From: Lachnoclostridium sp. UBA5725
GTDB lineage: Bacteria; Bacillota; Clostridia; Lachnospirales; Lachnospiraceae
Direction: 5' to 3'
Assembly (NCBI GenBank): GCA_002419585.1
Contig: DIGJ01000003.1
Coordinates: 18,166-82,165, forward strand
DNA: 64,000 nt
In this document: positions 8,304 to 17,247 of the stretch, one piece after another
Layout: every line of letters starts with the position of its first letter
Numbering within the stretch: position 1 is the first letter of the stretch
Program-made: the position numbers and the translations under genes
The notes under the pieces: generated by a model
The model's database searches: none
What the model saw: the letters and a program-made list of their open reading frames with translations, nothing else
Told to the model about the DNA's origin: nothing

Positions 8304-8317
8304 TTTTATGTCCTTCA

Positions 8318-9667
8318 CTATTTTACCAGCAATAATTCCTGTTGATTCATCCTTTTTACCGCATACACATAACTTATAATTAAAATCAAATCTGCCATTA
8401 ACCACGCTGCTGGATTTGCTAGACACGCTCCTTCAAATCCAAGCCTACCAACCAAGAGAACTGCTACGGCCGCACGTCCAATTAATTCGCTGACTCCCGC
8501 AGACATTGCTATAACACTATAGCCCATTCCCTGCAAAGCATTCCGAAGAACAAATAATGCGCCTAGCATTGGGAAGAAATACGAATTGTAATCAAGATAC
8601 AAAAGTATGTATTTCATAATCTGTGTTTCGGATTCATCAATAAACAGTAATGCCACCTGATGTCCCAATAACTGTATTACCGTAATAATTACAATACATG
8701 CCATTATCATAATCATAAATCCAGCTCTCACACCCATTCGGATGCGTCCATATTCTCTGGCCCCTTTGTTTTGACTACAAAAGGTTGCCATCGACATTCC
8801 AATCATCTCAAGTGCTCCATTAAACAACATCGAAATTTTGCTTCCCGCAGTCATAGCTGCAACTGCAACTGTTCCAAGTCCATTGACTGCACTTTGAATA
8901 ATAATCGTTCCGACTGCCGTGATAGAAAATTGAAGTGCCATCGGTATTCCAGTCCCAAGCAGATAAATCATTTTCGTTGTATCGATTTTCATTTCTCCTT
9001 GCTTAAATTTTAGAACGTCATACTTGCGATACATATAAAGCATACACACGAAACCTGATACCGCCTGAGAAATAACGGTTGCAGCTCCTGCTCCAAACGT
9101 TCCCATATGAAACACGATAACAAATAGCAAATCAAGCAATATATTAAGTATCGAAGCTCCAATCAATGCAAACAAAGGCGTCTTGCTGTCTCCAATGGAG
9201 CGCAGTACCGATGCAGCAATATTGTAAAACATACTGACTGCAATTCCAGCCAAAATAACAATGATATAGTTATAGGCCTCCTCCAAAATTTGCGTAGGTG
9301 TATTCATCAAAAGCAAAATTTTACGGCACAAAAGCATAGTAGTCGGCGTCAAAATAAGTGAAATAACAATAGTAAGGTAATACGCATTGGCAATGTAATT
9401 ACGCATTCCTTTGTAATCCTTCGCACCAAAGCGCTGCCCAAACATGATGCCAAAGCCGCCACAAATTCCCATTGCAAATCCTAAAATTAAAAAGTTAAAA
9501 GCACCCGTGGCACCTACACCAGCTAATGCATCTACACCTACAAATTTACCTACAACAATTGAGTCCACCATGCTGTAAAACTGTTGAAATAAATTACCTA
9601 AAAATAAAGGGACGAAAAACCGTAAGATAAGTGGCAACGGTTTCCCGCTGGTCATGTCCTTTGCCAT
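8318..9667 (-). CDS. MATE-family multidrug/metabolite efflux transporter
   Basis: 449-aa inner-membrane antiporter with about 12 transmembrane segments in two repeats. The N-terminal MATE signature is clear: PLILRFFVPLFLGNLFQQFY, VDSIVVGKFVG and GICGGFGIMFGQRFGA. It is the last gene of the mtnN-luxS cluster. Its start overlaps the end of the acyltransferase gene by 74 bases in another frame. Known members export drugs or lipid/polysaccharide precursors. The substrate here is unknown; it is not the same as the upstream MATE (different sequence). Confidence 0.9.
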   Translation of the reverse strand: MAKDMTSGKPLPLILRFFVPLFLGNLFQQFYSMVDSIVVGKFVGVDALAGVGATGAFNFLILGFAMGICGGFGIMFGQRFGAKDYKGMRNYIANAYYLTIVISLILTPTTMLLCRKILLLMNTPTQILEEAYNYIIVILAGIAVSMFYNIAASVLRSIGDSKTPLFALIGASILNILLDLLFVIVFHMGTFGAGAATVISQAVSGFVCMLYMYRKYDVLKFKQGEMKIDTTKMIYLLGTGIPMALQFSITAVGTIIIQSAVNGLGTVAVAAMTAGSKISMLFNGALEMIGMSMATFCSQNKGAREYGRIRMGVRAGFMIMIMACIVIITVIQLLGHQVALLFIDESETQIMKYILLYLDYNSYFFPMLGALFVLRNALQGMGYSVIAMSAGVSELIGRAAVAVLLVGRLGFEGACLANPAAWLMADLILIISYVYAVKRMNQQELLLVK

Positions 9668-10676
9668 GTTGGGCTCCTATTCTGTGCTGTTTTACAGGAT
9701 CATTTTCATTTATAAGATATTCAAACGGTACGCTTGTCAATACTCTTACCGCTCGATCCACCACTTTCGTGGATAATATCAAACACATTGCAAGTGAAAA
9801 TAGCATAAGAGCCATTAAACCTGCAGGTGTTTTTAAATAATCATACCAGTTCGTACAGTTTACAATTGTTTTAAAAATAGCACCATGGATCATATAGATA
9901 CCCATTGTTCTGCTTCCCAGATAAGAAAACGTATGCCTTTTCTTTGGCATTAGAACAGCCAGGGCATAAATCATAACGGTACTTACCAGATATAAAAGAC
10001 CTCTTTGTATCCATCCATCCTGTAAATTTATGGAATCATAAGAACAACAGCCTTCCAAAAGTTTAATTCGAATCTGAGTATGATTGAATGCCATCCATAT
10101 GGTTATTGCTGTGAGTATGGCTCCAGCCAAGATATAAGATACTTTGCGATCTGCCCATTTCATAATTTTTTCCTTATCAAATCGATATCCTAGTAAAAAG
10201 TATGGAAAAAATGTAATCATGCGAGACAGCGAAAAAAACGTTCCAATCTCTGGACTAAATCCAGCTAAGATTCCAATACAAAAAAGAATTGGGATGATGC
10301 CCTTTATTTTCGCTGCTTTCGTCACGAAAATGCGCCATACAAATAAGCAGAGCAAAAACCAAAGGGTATATCCTGGCGTTAATAGGGAAAAGTCCTTAGG
10401 GACTCCCCATATGTAATTATATAAAAAGTAAAAAATAATTTGCAGAGCTAAATAGGGTATTAATAACGTCTTTATTAACTTTATCCAGTCATTTTTCTTG
10501 GAAAAATAGCCAGATATAAATACAAAAGCAGGCATGTGAAATATAAAAATAATTTTCTGTATGCAAGCTATCATCTCATATTGCTTTGCTAGTGGACCAA
10601 AATAGTGTCCAATTACCACCATTACAATAAGAAATGCCCTGAAATTATCAAAATAATTATCTCGTTCTTTCTTCAT
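9594..10676 (-). CDS. Acyltransferase family 3 membrane protein
   Basis: 360-aa polytopic membrane acyltransferase of the OafA/NolL type. The diagnostic start DNYFDNFRAFLIVMVVIGHYFG (residues about 6-27) includes the catalytic His of the family, and FHMPAFVFISGYFSKK follows. About ten hydrophobic segments. ATG at 10674-10676 is chosen because AAGGA lies 9 bases upstream. It overlaps the upstream MATE gene by 20 bases and the downstream one by 74. The last 40 or so residues are hydrophilic and share DNA with the next gene's start, so a small frameshift extending the C-terminus is possible. It probably acylates a surface sugar. Confidence 0.85.
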   Translation of the reverse strand: MKKERDNYFDNFRAFLIVMVVIGHYFGPLAKQYEMIACIQKIIFIFHMPAFVFISGYFSKKNDWIKLIKTLLIPYLALQIIFYFLYNYIWGVPKDFSLLTPGYTLWFLLCLFVWRIFVTKAAKIKGIIPILFCIGILAGFSPEIGTFFSLSRMITFFPYFLLGYRFDKEKIMKWADRKVSYILAGAILTAITIWMAFNHTQIRIKLLEGCCSYDSINLQDGWIQRGLLYLVSTVMIYALAVLMPKKRHTFSYLGSRTMGIYMIHGAIFKTIVNCTNWYDYLKTPAGLMALMLFSLAMCLILSTKVVDRAVRVLTSVPFEYLINENDPVKQHRIGAQHGKGHDQRETVATYLTVFRPFIFR

Positions 10677-12033
10677 TACTCTCATTCCTTAATTTCGTCA
10701 ATTTAGGTCTCACTACAACCCAGAACACAATCACAGAGACCAGCGTACCTATTAAATCCGATATTGGTTCTGTATAAAAAACATACTCAATGCCAAACAA
10801 GGTTGGCAATAAGAAAACGCCTCCTAAATACAAGATTTTTCGAAACATAGAAAGTGTTATAGAGTATGTTGTGAGTCCCATACCTGTTAATCCATCAATT
10901 AATGTATATTGAATGGCAAGCGGAACCACAGCAAGCGAATAACGCTTGATAATAGAAACCGTCTGTATCACATAAAGTTCATTGTTTGTAAATATCCGTA
11001 CAAACAATTCTGGCACTGTTTGTGCAAACAAAAACATAACTCCTGTAAAAACCAAGCACAGTGTCACGATATATTTTAGTGCTTTCATAATACGATCCGG
11101 ACGTCTGGCTCCATAATTAAAACCAAGAATGGTCTGCGTCCCACCAGTTATTCCTCCCATTGGCATTGTTATAATCAGCATAAAGCTTTGTACGATTGTA
11201 GTACATGTTAGAAGTATTTCTGTCTGACTGCCTCCAAATCTGGCAATTTCAGTATTCAAAGCAATTATGATAACATTATCAAATGCAATAATCAAAAAAG
11301 GAGTAAGTCCTACCAAAGCGATTTTTGCCATTGTTTGGAGTGAATAATTTCCAAACGTAATTGGTATTGGAACCTTCTTACCAAACAAGAAAAACAATGT
11401 ATATGCACAGGATACTGCTTGTGATAGTATCGTTGCAAACGCTGCTCCTTTTACTCCCATATGGAATACAAAAATAAAAACGGGGTCAAGTACGATATTT
11501 AAGACAGCCCCAATTAAAACTGTCTTCATGCCAACTTTGGCAAAACCCTGACAGATAATAAATTGGTTCATTCCTAACGAAAGAAGTGCAAAGATTGTTC
11601 CTATCAGATAAATGGATAAATAATCGCTTGCATATTGGAAGATACCTTCACTTGCACCGAAATGTATCAACAACCAGTCTTTTATACGATAAACTATAAT
11701 ACTTAATATGATTGCTACTATTGTTAACAAAAAGAAGGAATTCGCAAGTATTTTTTTTGCCTGCTTATCGTCTTTTCTACCAAGCGCAATACTCATAAGT
11801 GGTGCCCCACCAATACCAACCAGATAAGCAAAGGAAGAAATCAATGTCACGATTGGTCCACAGATTCCAACACCTGCTAATGCCTTTTCTCCAATTTCAG
11901 GAACATTACCAATATACATTCGGTCCACGATACTGTATAGAACGTTCACAAATTGGGCAAGCATAGAAGGAATAGCGAGGCGTAATACAAGCCCTTTTAT
12001 ATCATTCGTATCTAAATTATTTTCTAATTTCAT
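10657..12033 (-). CDS. MATE-family efflux transporter, second copy
   Basis: 458-aa MATE antiporter with 12 predicted membrane segments. Recognised from LVLRLAIPSMLAQFVNVLYS, VDRMYIGNVPEIGEKALAGV and ALGRKDDKQAKKILANS. It begins 19 bases after the luxS stop codon and overlaps the acyltransferase gene, so it is likely cotranscribed with mtnN-luxS. The resemblance is to the NorM/DinF-like branch common in Clostridia. The substrate cannot be read from the sequence. Confidence 0.9.
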   Translation of the reverse strand: MKLENNLDTNDIKGLVLRLAIPSMLAQFVNVLYSIVDRMYIGNVPEIGEKALAGVGICGPIVTLISSFAYLVGIGGAPLMSIALGRKDDKQAKKILANSFFLLTIVAIILSIIVYRIKDWLLIHFGASEGIFQYASDYLSIYLIGTIFALLSLGMNQFIICQGFAKVGMKTVLIGAVLNIVLDPVFIFVFHMGVKGAAFATILSQAVSCAYTLFFLFGKKVPIPITFGNYSLQTMAKIALVGLTPFLIIAFDNVIIIALNTEIARFGGSQTEILLTCTTIVQSFMLIITMPMGGITGGTQTILGFNYGARRPDRIMKALKYIVTLCLVFTGVMFLFAQTVPELFVRIFTNNELYVIQTVSIIKRYSLAVVPLAIQYTLIDGLTGMGLTTYSITLSMFRKILYLGGVFLLPTLFGIEYVFYTEPISDLIGTLVSVIVFWVVVRPKLTKLRNESNEERTR

Positions 12034-12052
12034 CTTTTGTTCCTAACCTATA

Positions 12053-12532
12053 TTACTCTGGATACGTCAAGTTTTCTGGTTTGATACACAGTAGTGTATT
12101 TTCCAAATAACATTTTGCTACCCATCTTGCCATTGGTAAATTCATATCGAGATAATTTCCGCAGTCTCGGGCTGCAGCTCCAGGTACTTCACCTTCAAAA
12201 TCTCGAATGAAAGTAAATAATTGTTGGATCAAAGGAACAATATCTTTTGATTCATAGTCACCCGCTAATAAAAGGTAAAAACCGGTACGGCAACCCATTG
12301 GTCCAAAGTAGATTGTTTTATCACCATATATTTTATCATTTCTTAGATACGTTGCTGCTAAATGTTCAATCGTATGAATTTCAGCAGTGTTCATTACTGG
12401 TTCATCGTTTGGCTTCGTTAACCGAAGATCAAACGTTGTAATCGTTTCTGCTCCAACAAAATCTTTTCTTGAAACATAAATTCCCGGAAACAAATTTAGA
12501 TGATTTACTGTGAAACTTGCTATTTTATTCAT
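12053..12532 (-). CDS. luxS: S-ribosylhomocysteine lyase (autoinducer-2 synthase)
   Basis: Metalloenzyme that splits S-ribosylhomocysteine to homocysteine and DPD, the precursor of AI-2. 159 aa, normal length. The metal ligands are in HTIEH (His53, His57) and ARDCGNY (Cys124), and the catalytic cysteine is in FGPMGCRTGF (Cys81). The start codon overlaps the mtnN stop codon by four bases (ATGA), so the two steps of S-adenosylhomocysteine salvage are translationally coupled. Confidence 0.97.
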   Translation of the reverse strand: MNKIASFTVNHLNLFPGIYVSRKDFVGAETITTFDLRLTKPNDEPVMNTAEIHTIEHLAATYLRNDKIYGDKTIYFGPMGCRTGFYLLLAGDYESKDIVPLIQQLFTFIRDFEGEVPGAAARDCGNYLDMNLPMARWVAKCYLENTLLCIKPENLTYPE

Positions 12533-13224
12533 TGATATCCACCTACCATTTCTATCATCAATTTTACACTGCGTTCTATTGCAAGTGCCTCAAAAGCAGG
12601 ATAATCCATATGTGCGCTATCATCTGCCTTATCGGATATTGCTCGTATAATTATAAATGGAATCCGATTTAAATAAGCAGTATGCGCAATCGCTGCTCCC
12701 TCCATTTCCGTACAATAACCATTAAAATTGTCATGAATCCAATCTTTCTTTTCCTTACTTGAAACAAATTGGTCTCCACTTACAATACGACCTACATAAA
12801 TACCAATTTCCGGATTCACTTTTTCACAAGATTTCTTTGCCAAATTAATTAACCTCTGATCAGCCTCAAACGAAAGCACTTCCATTCTTGGAACCTGTCC
12901 AAGTGCATATCCAAACGAAACCGCATCCATATCATGGTACAAGACATCACTGGATAACACGACATCACCTATATTTATTTCATTTTTTAAAGATCCTGCA
13001 ATTCCAGTATTAATTAATGCACTTACTTTAAAATCATCCACAAGAATTTGCGCGCAGACTGCCGCATTTACTTTGCCGATACCACTTTGCACGACTACGG
13101 CTTCTTTCTTACATAAAATTCCTTTATAAAAATCCATCCCGGCTTTTTTCGTTACGGTAACATCTTCCATACATTCTTTCAGCTTTGATACTTCTTCTTC
13201 CATTGCACCAATAATTCCTAGCAT
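12529..13224 (-). CDS. mtnN: 5'-methylthioadenosine/S-adenosylhomocysteine nucleosidase
   Basis: Cleaves adenine from S-adenosylhomocysteine and methylthioadenosine, feeding LuxS. 231 aa. Conserved elements: IGAMEEE at the start with the catalytic Glu, NTGIAGSL, the substrate-binding CTEMEGAAIAH and the catalytic Asp in RAISDKADD. Start after AGAGGTAGTAGAGA. First gene of the mtnN-luxS-MATE-acyltransferase-MATE run, with a promoter 45 bases upstream. Confidence 0.97.
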   Translation of the reverse strand: MLGIIGAMEEEVSKLKECMEDVTVTKKAGMDFYKGILCKKEAVVVQSGIGKVNAAVCAQILVDDFKVSALINTGIAGSLKNEINIGDVVLSSDVLYHDMDAVSFGYALGQVPRMEVLSFEADQRLINLAKKSCEKVNPEIGIYVGRIVSGDQFVSSKEKKDWIHDNFNGYCTEMEGAAIAHTAYLNRIPFIIIRAISDKADDSAHMDYPAFEALAIERSVKLMIEMVGGYQ

Positions 13225-13268
13225 TCTCTACTACCTCTTTTCTATCATCGCTTCGGTTTTCGTATTTT

Positions 13269-13297
13269 ATTCTAACAAAAGAATGATATTTTGTCCA
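13269..13297 (-). promoter_or_regulatory. Promoter of mtnN-luxS
   Basis: Minus-strand TGGACA (13297-13292), 17 bases, TAGAAT (13274-13269). The start of transcription would be near 13262, 38 bases before mtnN. It lies just downstream of the chemoreceptor gene's terminator. Confidence 0.5.
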
Positions 13298-13314
13298 TTT
13301 TACTTTTAGACAAA

Positions 13315-13365
13315 AAAATCCGATTCCACACTCTTTCCCTTGTTAAGATTGAAGAATCGGATTTT
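13315..13365 (-). terminator. Intrinsic terminator of the chemoreceptor gene
   Basis: AAAATCCGATTC and GAATCGGATTTT form a 12-base stem with a 27-base loop, and the minus-strand stem ends in a run of seven T. It begins 7 bases after the chemoreceptor stop codon. Confidence 0.9.
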
Positions 13366-13371
13366 ATTTTT

Positions 13372-15429
13372 TTAATCTAAGGTGTATTTATTCACTAAAT
13401 CATTTAATTCGCCAACAATGGCGTCCATTTTTTTAATTTGTTTCGAAACACCTTCGAGCTCTTCCGCCTGACGGATTGTAGACTCAGATACTTCTTTTGA
13501 GGACGCTGCTGATTCTTCTGAAATAGCAGATATATTTTCTACTAAGTTCAACAATGCATTTTTTGCATGCGATACATATTCTATGCTTTCTGTAATGACA
13601 TGTGAATTTTTTCCTACCTGTTTGGTTGAATCATTCATTTTTTCGAACATTTCTTTTGTAGTCACCAAAGCATCATTTGTTTCAGCAATCGCTGATTTTG
13701 TAATTCCCATTTTTTGATTGGTAGATTCTACAATCGTAATAATCTCTTGAATGATTTGTGCAATTCCCTGGGTTTCTCGTGTCGATGATTCTGCCAACTT
13801 ACGAACTTCGTCTGCAACAACTGCAAATCCTTTTCCCTGTTCACCAGCTCTTGCTGCCTCAATGGACGCATTGAGTGCAAGCAAGTTTGTCTGCGTTGCA
13901 ATTCCTCCAATGGTATCTACAATCAAACTGATCGACTTGGATTTTTCCTGTAATGCTTCAATTTTATTTTCTACTTCATTCAGTGCATTTATGCTCTCTT
14001 TGAAATGACCATCCAAATTACCTAGTGTACCCATACCTTCTTTGTTCATCTGCTCCATCACTTCAATGTTATCATTCACGCTTTCAATACTGGATATCAT
14101 ACTATCCAAGTGAGTTGACAGTTCACTGGTGTTTTCATAGACCTGACTATTTTCTTGTGCCAAGTCATAGGTGCCTTGTGAAATTTCCTCCGTTGCATTC
14201 GAAATTTCATTACTAGAGTGTGTTACCGCTTCCAAAGAATTTCGGATATTGGAGGAAGAATCCTTAATGGTGTTTGATGTTTGTTTTACATTGGTAAGCA
14301 TGCCTTTCAAATCCAATGCCATACCATTAAATGCTTTGATTAATGTGCCAATCTCTCCACCTTGTTTTCCTTCCACTGATACATTCAAATCACCATCCGC
14401 AATTTTCTTTGCAACCTTAGCCATATTTACAATTGGCTTCATGATTTGATTAATTAACAGTATCATGACTAACCCCATAGCGACTAATATGAGAAGGCTT
14501 ACCCCAATTCCTACATTTAGACTTGTTTTTAAATCATGGGTTAAATCAGCTGTTTTTTTAGAAAGTACATTTACATTTTCAAAATACGGTGCTTTTTCAA
14601 CGGTCAGTTTCAGCACATAGGTTACACCATCGCCTCGACTTACTGGATAGTAAATAGAGCTTGTTGTATCCTCTTGCATTATGATTTCTTTGCCACTCGC
14701 AAAGACTTCGCCAAACTTACCATCATCCGTTGCACTGCCCTCTGTATAATTTGCTGCATTGGCATCTTCTCCAACCTTTATAAGAACCGTGTTATCACTG
14801 TCTACGACTATCAAAGAAGAGAATCCTTTGGTTCCTTCTGTAAACTTACGGAGTGATTCTTTGATACTATCCGAATTAAGTCCTGCTTCCATACAGCCTT
14901 TTCCATCTCTTCTTGGTACTGCTGTATATTTAAAAATATTACCACTCTCAACTGAAATTTTTAGATTTGTTGGCAATACCAGATTTGGGTCGTTTAACAA
15001 ATCTTTGTAACCTTCCCAAATATCATACAAATTTACAGAAAGAGATGCCGGATCCGTAGCTAATATAAAATCACCTTTCGTATTTGTAATCTGCAAATCC
15101 GTCATCCCAGTTTTCTTTGTAATTGCTTTCAACTCCTCCGTGCTTAACTTTGGATTACGATCATAGGCTTCTTGTAAATGGTAGACAGCATTGAGCATCG
15201 TTGCATCAATCGAATCCTCGAGAGACGTCATATACTCTGCGATTCCTTTTGATAAATCAACCAAGGTATATTGGATATCCTCGTTCGATTTTTGAGAAAA
15301 GGATGCTACCGTCTCATCCAACCCTTTTGTTACCTTATCCTGTTGTTCCATGTTCTGAAAAATCAGGCATCCAATCATAATCCCAATAGCAAATACGATG
15401 ATTAATCCTAGCTTTTTCTTTACTGACAT
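13372..15429 (-). CDS. Methyl-accepting chemotaxis protein
   Basis: 685-aa membrane chemoreceptor. Layout: short cytoplasmic N-terminus, membrane helix near residues 6-26, periplasm-side sensor domain of about 280 residues (probably dCache), second membrane helix near 305-330 (IGVSLLILVAMGLVMILL), a HAMP domain, and a long signalling coiled coil with the hairpin tip NLLALNASIEAARAG and GFAVVADEVRKLAE. ATG at 15427-15429 follows AGGGGGATAAATCTT; the earlier in-frame ATG has no ribosome site. It is monocistronic by its flanking hairpins. It signals to CheA/CheW, encoded elsewhere, so the organism is probably motile. Confidence 0.93.
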   Translation of the reverse strand: MSVKKKLGLIIVFAIGIMIGCLIFQNMEQQDKVTKGLDETVASFSQKSNEDIQYTLVDLSKGIAEYMTSLEDSIDATMLNAVYHLQEAYDRNPKLSTEELKAITKKTGMTDLQITNTKGDFILATDPASLSVNLYDIWEGYKDLLNDPNLVLPTNLKISVESGNIFKYTAVPRRDGKGCMEAGLNSDSIKESLRKFTEGTKGFSSLIVVDSDNTVLIKVGEDANAANYTEGSATDDGKFGEVFASGKEIIMQEDTTSSIYYPVSRGDGVTYVLKLTVEKAPYFENVNVLSKKTADLTHDLKTSLNVGIGVSLLILVAMGLVMILLINQIMKPIVNMAKVAKKIADGDLNVSVEGKQGGEIGTLIKAFNGMALDLKGMLTNVKQTSNTIKDSSSNIRNSLEAVTHSSNEISNATEEISQGTYDLAQENSQVYENTSELSTHLDSMISSIESVNDNIEVMEQMNKEGMGTLGNLDGHFKESINALNEVENKIEALQEKSKSISLIVDTIGGIATQTNLLALNASIEAARAGEQGKGFAVVADEVRKLAESSTRETQGIAQIIQEIITIVESTNQKMGITKSAIAETNDALVTTKEMFEKMNDSTKQVGKNSHVITESIEYVSHAKNALLNLVENISAISEESAASSKEVSESTIRQAEELEGVSKQIKKMDAIVGELNDLVNKYTLD

Positions 15430-15591
15430 AAGATTTATCCCCCTTAACATATGTACAAAAATATTTTTTGTTGCTAATAAATAATTTTATCACTCTTTAC
15501 TTATATTTACAATAGAATTTTCTTCCAAAGTTACATTTATTTCCATATTAATACAAATTAAGTCTATGTTTTACCCCAGTAAACTTTATCC

Positions 15592-15699
15592 CAATTTGCA
15601 TGCAAGGGCACAAATAGCCTGTGCTCTAACCGAATTTATACGATTTGTAATCGTATTGAGGTTAGAGCACAGGCTATTTGTTCCCTTGCATGCAAATTG
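15592..15699. repeat. Long near-perfect hairpin element
   Basis: Two 41-base arms (left 15591-15631, right 15660-15700) pair with one internal mismatch and open at the outer ends. The 28-base loop holds a second stem (ATACGATT / AATCGTAT), so the unit can fold as one 108-base rod. It lies in the 312-base gap between gltD and the chemoreceptor gene. No long T-run follows on either strand. It could be a transcription barrier for both strands, a stable small RNA, or a miniature mobile element. The rest of 15430-15741 shows no gene. Confidence 0.7.
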
Positions 15700-15741
15700 A
15701 ACACAACCCTTACTTTTTCAGCATTGTCTTATTTTTCGCAA

Positions 15742-17229
15742 TTATTGAAGATTCGTATACCCCATTAAGAGTGCATCCACTTCTTTTGCAACTTCACGAC
15801 CTTCTTTGATTGCCCAGACAACCAAAGACTGCCCACGGCGCATATCACCAGCAACAAATATTTTATCCGCGTTCGTTGCATAGCTACCATCTTTTGTTTT
15901 TACATTGGTTCGTTCATTGAGTTCCACATCAAACGCCTTTGCCACGTAATCTTGCGCTCCTAAGAAACCTGCCGCAATGAATACAAAATCTGCATCAATG
16001 GCAAATTCACTACCAGCAACTTCGCACATATTCATACGCCCTGTCGCTTCCTCTTTCTTTGCTTCCAGTTTCACGCAAACAACTTTGTTTAACGTTCCAT
16101 CTTTATCTTTCACAAATTCTTTGATAGTCGTCTGGTAAGTTCTTGGATCTTCACCAAATATTGCGATGGCTTCTTCCTGGCCATAATCCGTCTTTAAAAC
16201 CTTTGGCCACTCTGGCCATGGATTTGTGGCAAGTCTGCTCTCTGGAGCTTTTGGCATCATCTCGATTTGAACAACTGATTTTGCGCCTTGTCGAATCGCG
16301 GTTCCTACACAGTCATTTCCAGTATCTCCACCACCAACGATAACCACATTCTTACCCTTTGCATTAATGAAATTTCCATCTTTTAGATTGGAATCCATTA
16401 AGCTCTTAGTGGTAGCTTTTAGATAATCCACTGCAAAGTAGATGCCTTTTGCATCTCTTCCTGGGGCATTAATATCTCTTGGGTTGGAAGAACCACAAGC
16501 TAAGATAACGGAATCAAATTCGTTTAATATTTTATCTACCTTTTTATCTTTTCCTACATCAATACTCGTGATAAAAGTAACGCCTTCTTTTTCCATCATT
16601 TTTACGCGACGCTCAATGACTGTCTTTTCGAGCTTCATGTTAGGAATTCCATACATTAAGAGCCCTCCGATACGATCAGAGCGTTCAAATACCGTCACAA
16701 GATGCCCTCTTTTGTTAAGCTGATCCGCTGCCGCAAGTCCAGAAGGTCCAGAGCCGATAATTGCAACTTTTTTTCCGGTTCTCACTTTCGGTGGAGTCGC
16801 CACAAAATGACCTTTCTTAAATCCTTCTTCAATGACTGCATATTCATTTTCTTTTATGGTAACTGGTTGACCATTTAAGCCACAGGTGCAAGCAGCCTCA
16901 CACGGTGCAGGGCATACTCTTGCTGTAAACTCTGGAAAATTATTTGTTTTAAGCAAACGATACAACGCCTGTTCCATACTATCTTGGAATACCAAATCGT
17001 TCCATTCTGGTATTAAGTTATTTAAAGGACAACCGGAGGTCATGCCTCCAATCATCATACCAGACTGACAGAAAGGGACTCCACAATCCATGCATCTTGC
17101 ACCTTGGCATCTACGTTCCTCTTTTGAAAGAGGGGTGTGAAATTCATTGTAATGTTTGATACGTTCCTCTGGTTTTGAGGCCTTGGTATCCATTCTTTCA
17201 TATTCTAAAAATCCTGTCGCTTTTCCCAT
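15742..17229 (-). CDS. gltD: Glutamate synthase (NADPH) small subunit
   Basis: 495-aa flavoprotein that passes electrons from NADPH to the large subunit. N-terminal Fe-S cysteines are in CQGARCMDCGVPFCQSG and in CPAPCEAACTCG (about residues 40-115). The FAD site GSGPSGLAAADQL is near 155 and the NADPH site GGGDTGNDCVG near 295. The gene follows gltB by 18 bases and its ATG is preceded by AAGGGG. The gene pair makes glutamate from glutamine and 2-oxoglutarate. Confidence 0.96.
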   Translation of the reverse strand: MGKATGFLEYERMDTKASKPEERIKHYNEFHTPLSKEERRCQGARCMDCGVPFCQSGMMIGGMTSGCPLNNLIPEWNDLVFQDSMEQALYRLLKTNNFPEFTARVCPAPCEAACTCGLNGQPVTIKENEYAVIEEGFKKGHFVATPPKVRTGKKVAIIGSGPSGLAAADQLNKRGHLVTVFERSDRIGGLLMYGIPNMKLEKTVIERRVKMMEKEGVTFITSIDVGKDKKVDKILNEFDSVILACGSSNPRDINAPGRDAKGIYFAVDYLKATTKSLMDSNLKDGNFINAKGKNVVIVGGGDTGNDCVGTAIRQGAKSVVQIEMMPKAPESRLATNPWPEWPKVLKTDYGQEEAIAIFGEDPRTYQTTIKEFVKDKDGTLNKVVCVKLEAKKEEATGRMNMCEVAGSEFAIDADFVFIAAGFLGAQDYVAKAFDVELNERTNVKTKDGSYATNADKIFVAGDMRRGQSLVVWAIKEGREVAKEVDALLMGYTNLQ

Positions 17230-17247
17230 GTCTTTTACATCCCCTTT

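Noticed and set aside
13728..14449. Open frames antisense to the chemoreceptor gene
   Set aside because: They mirror the strong codon periodicity of the real gene and have no ribosome sites.
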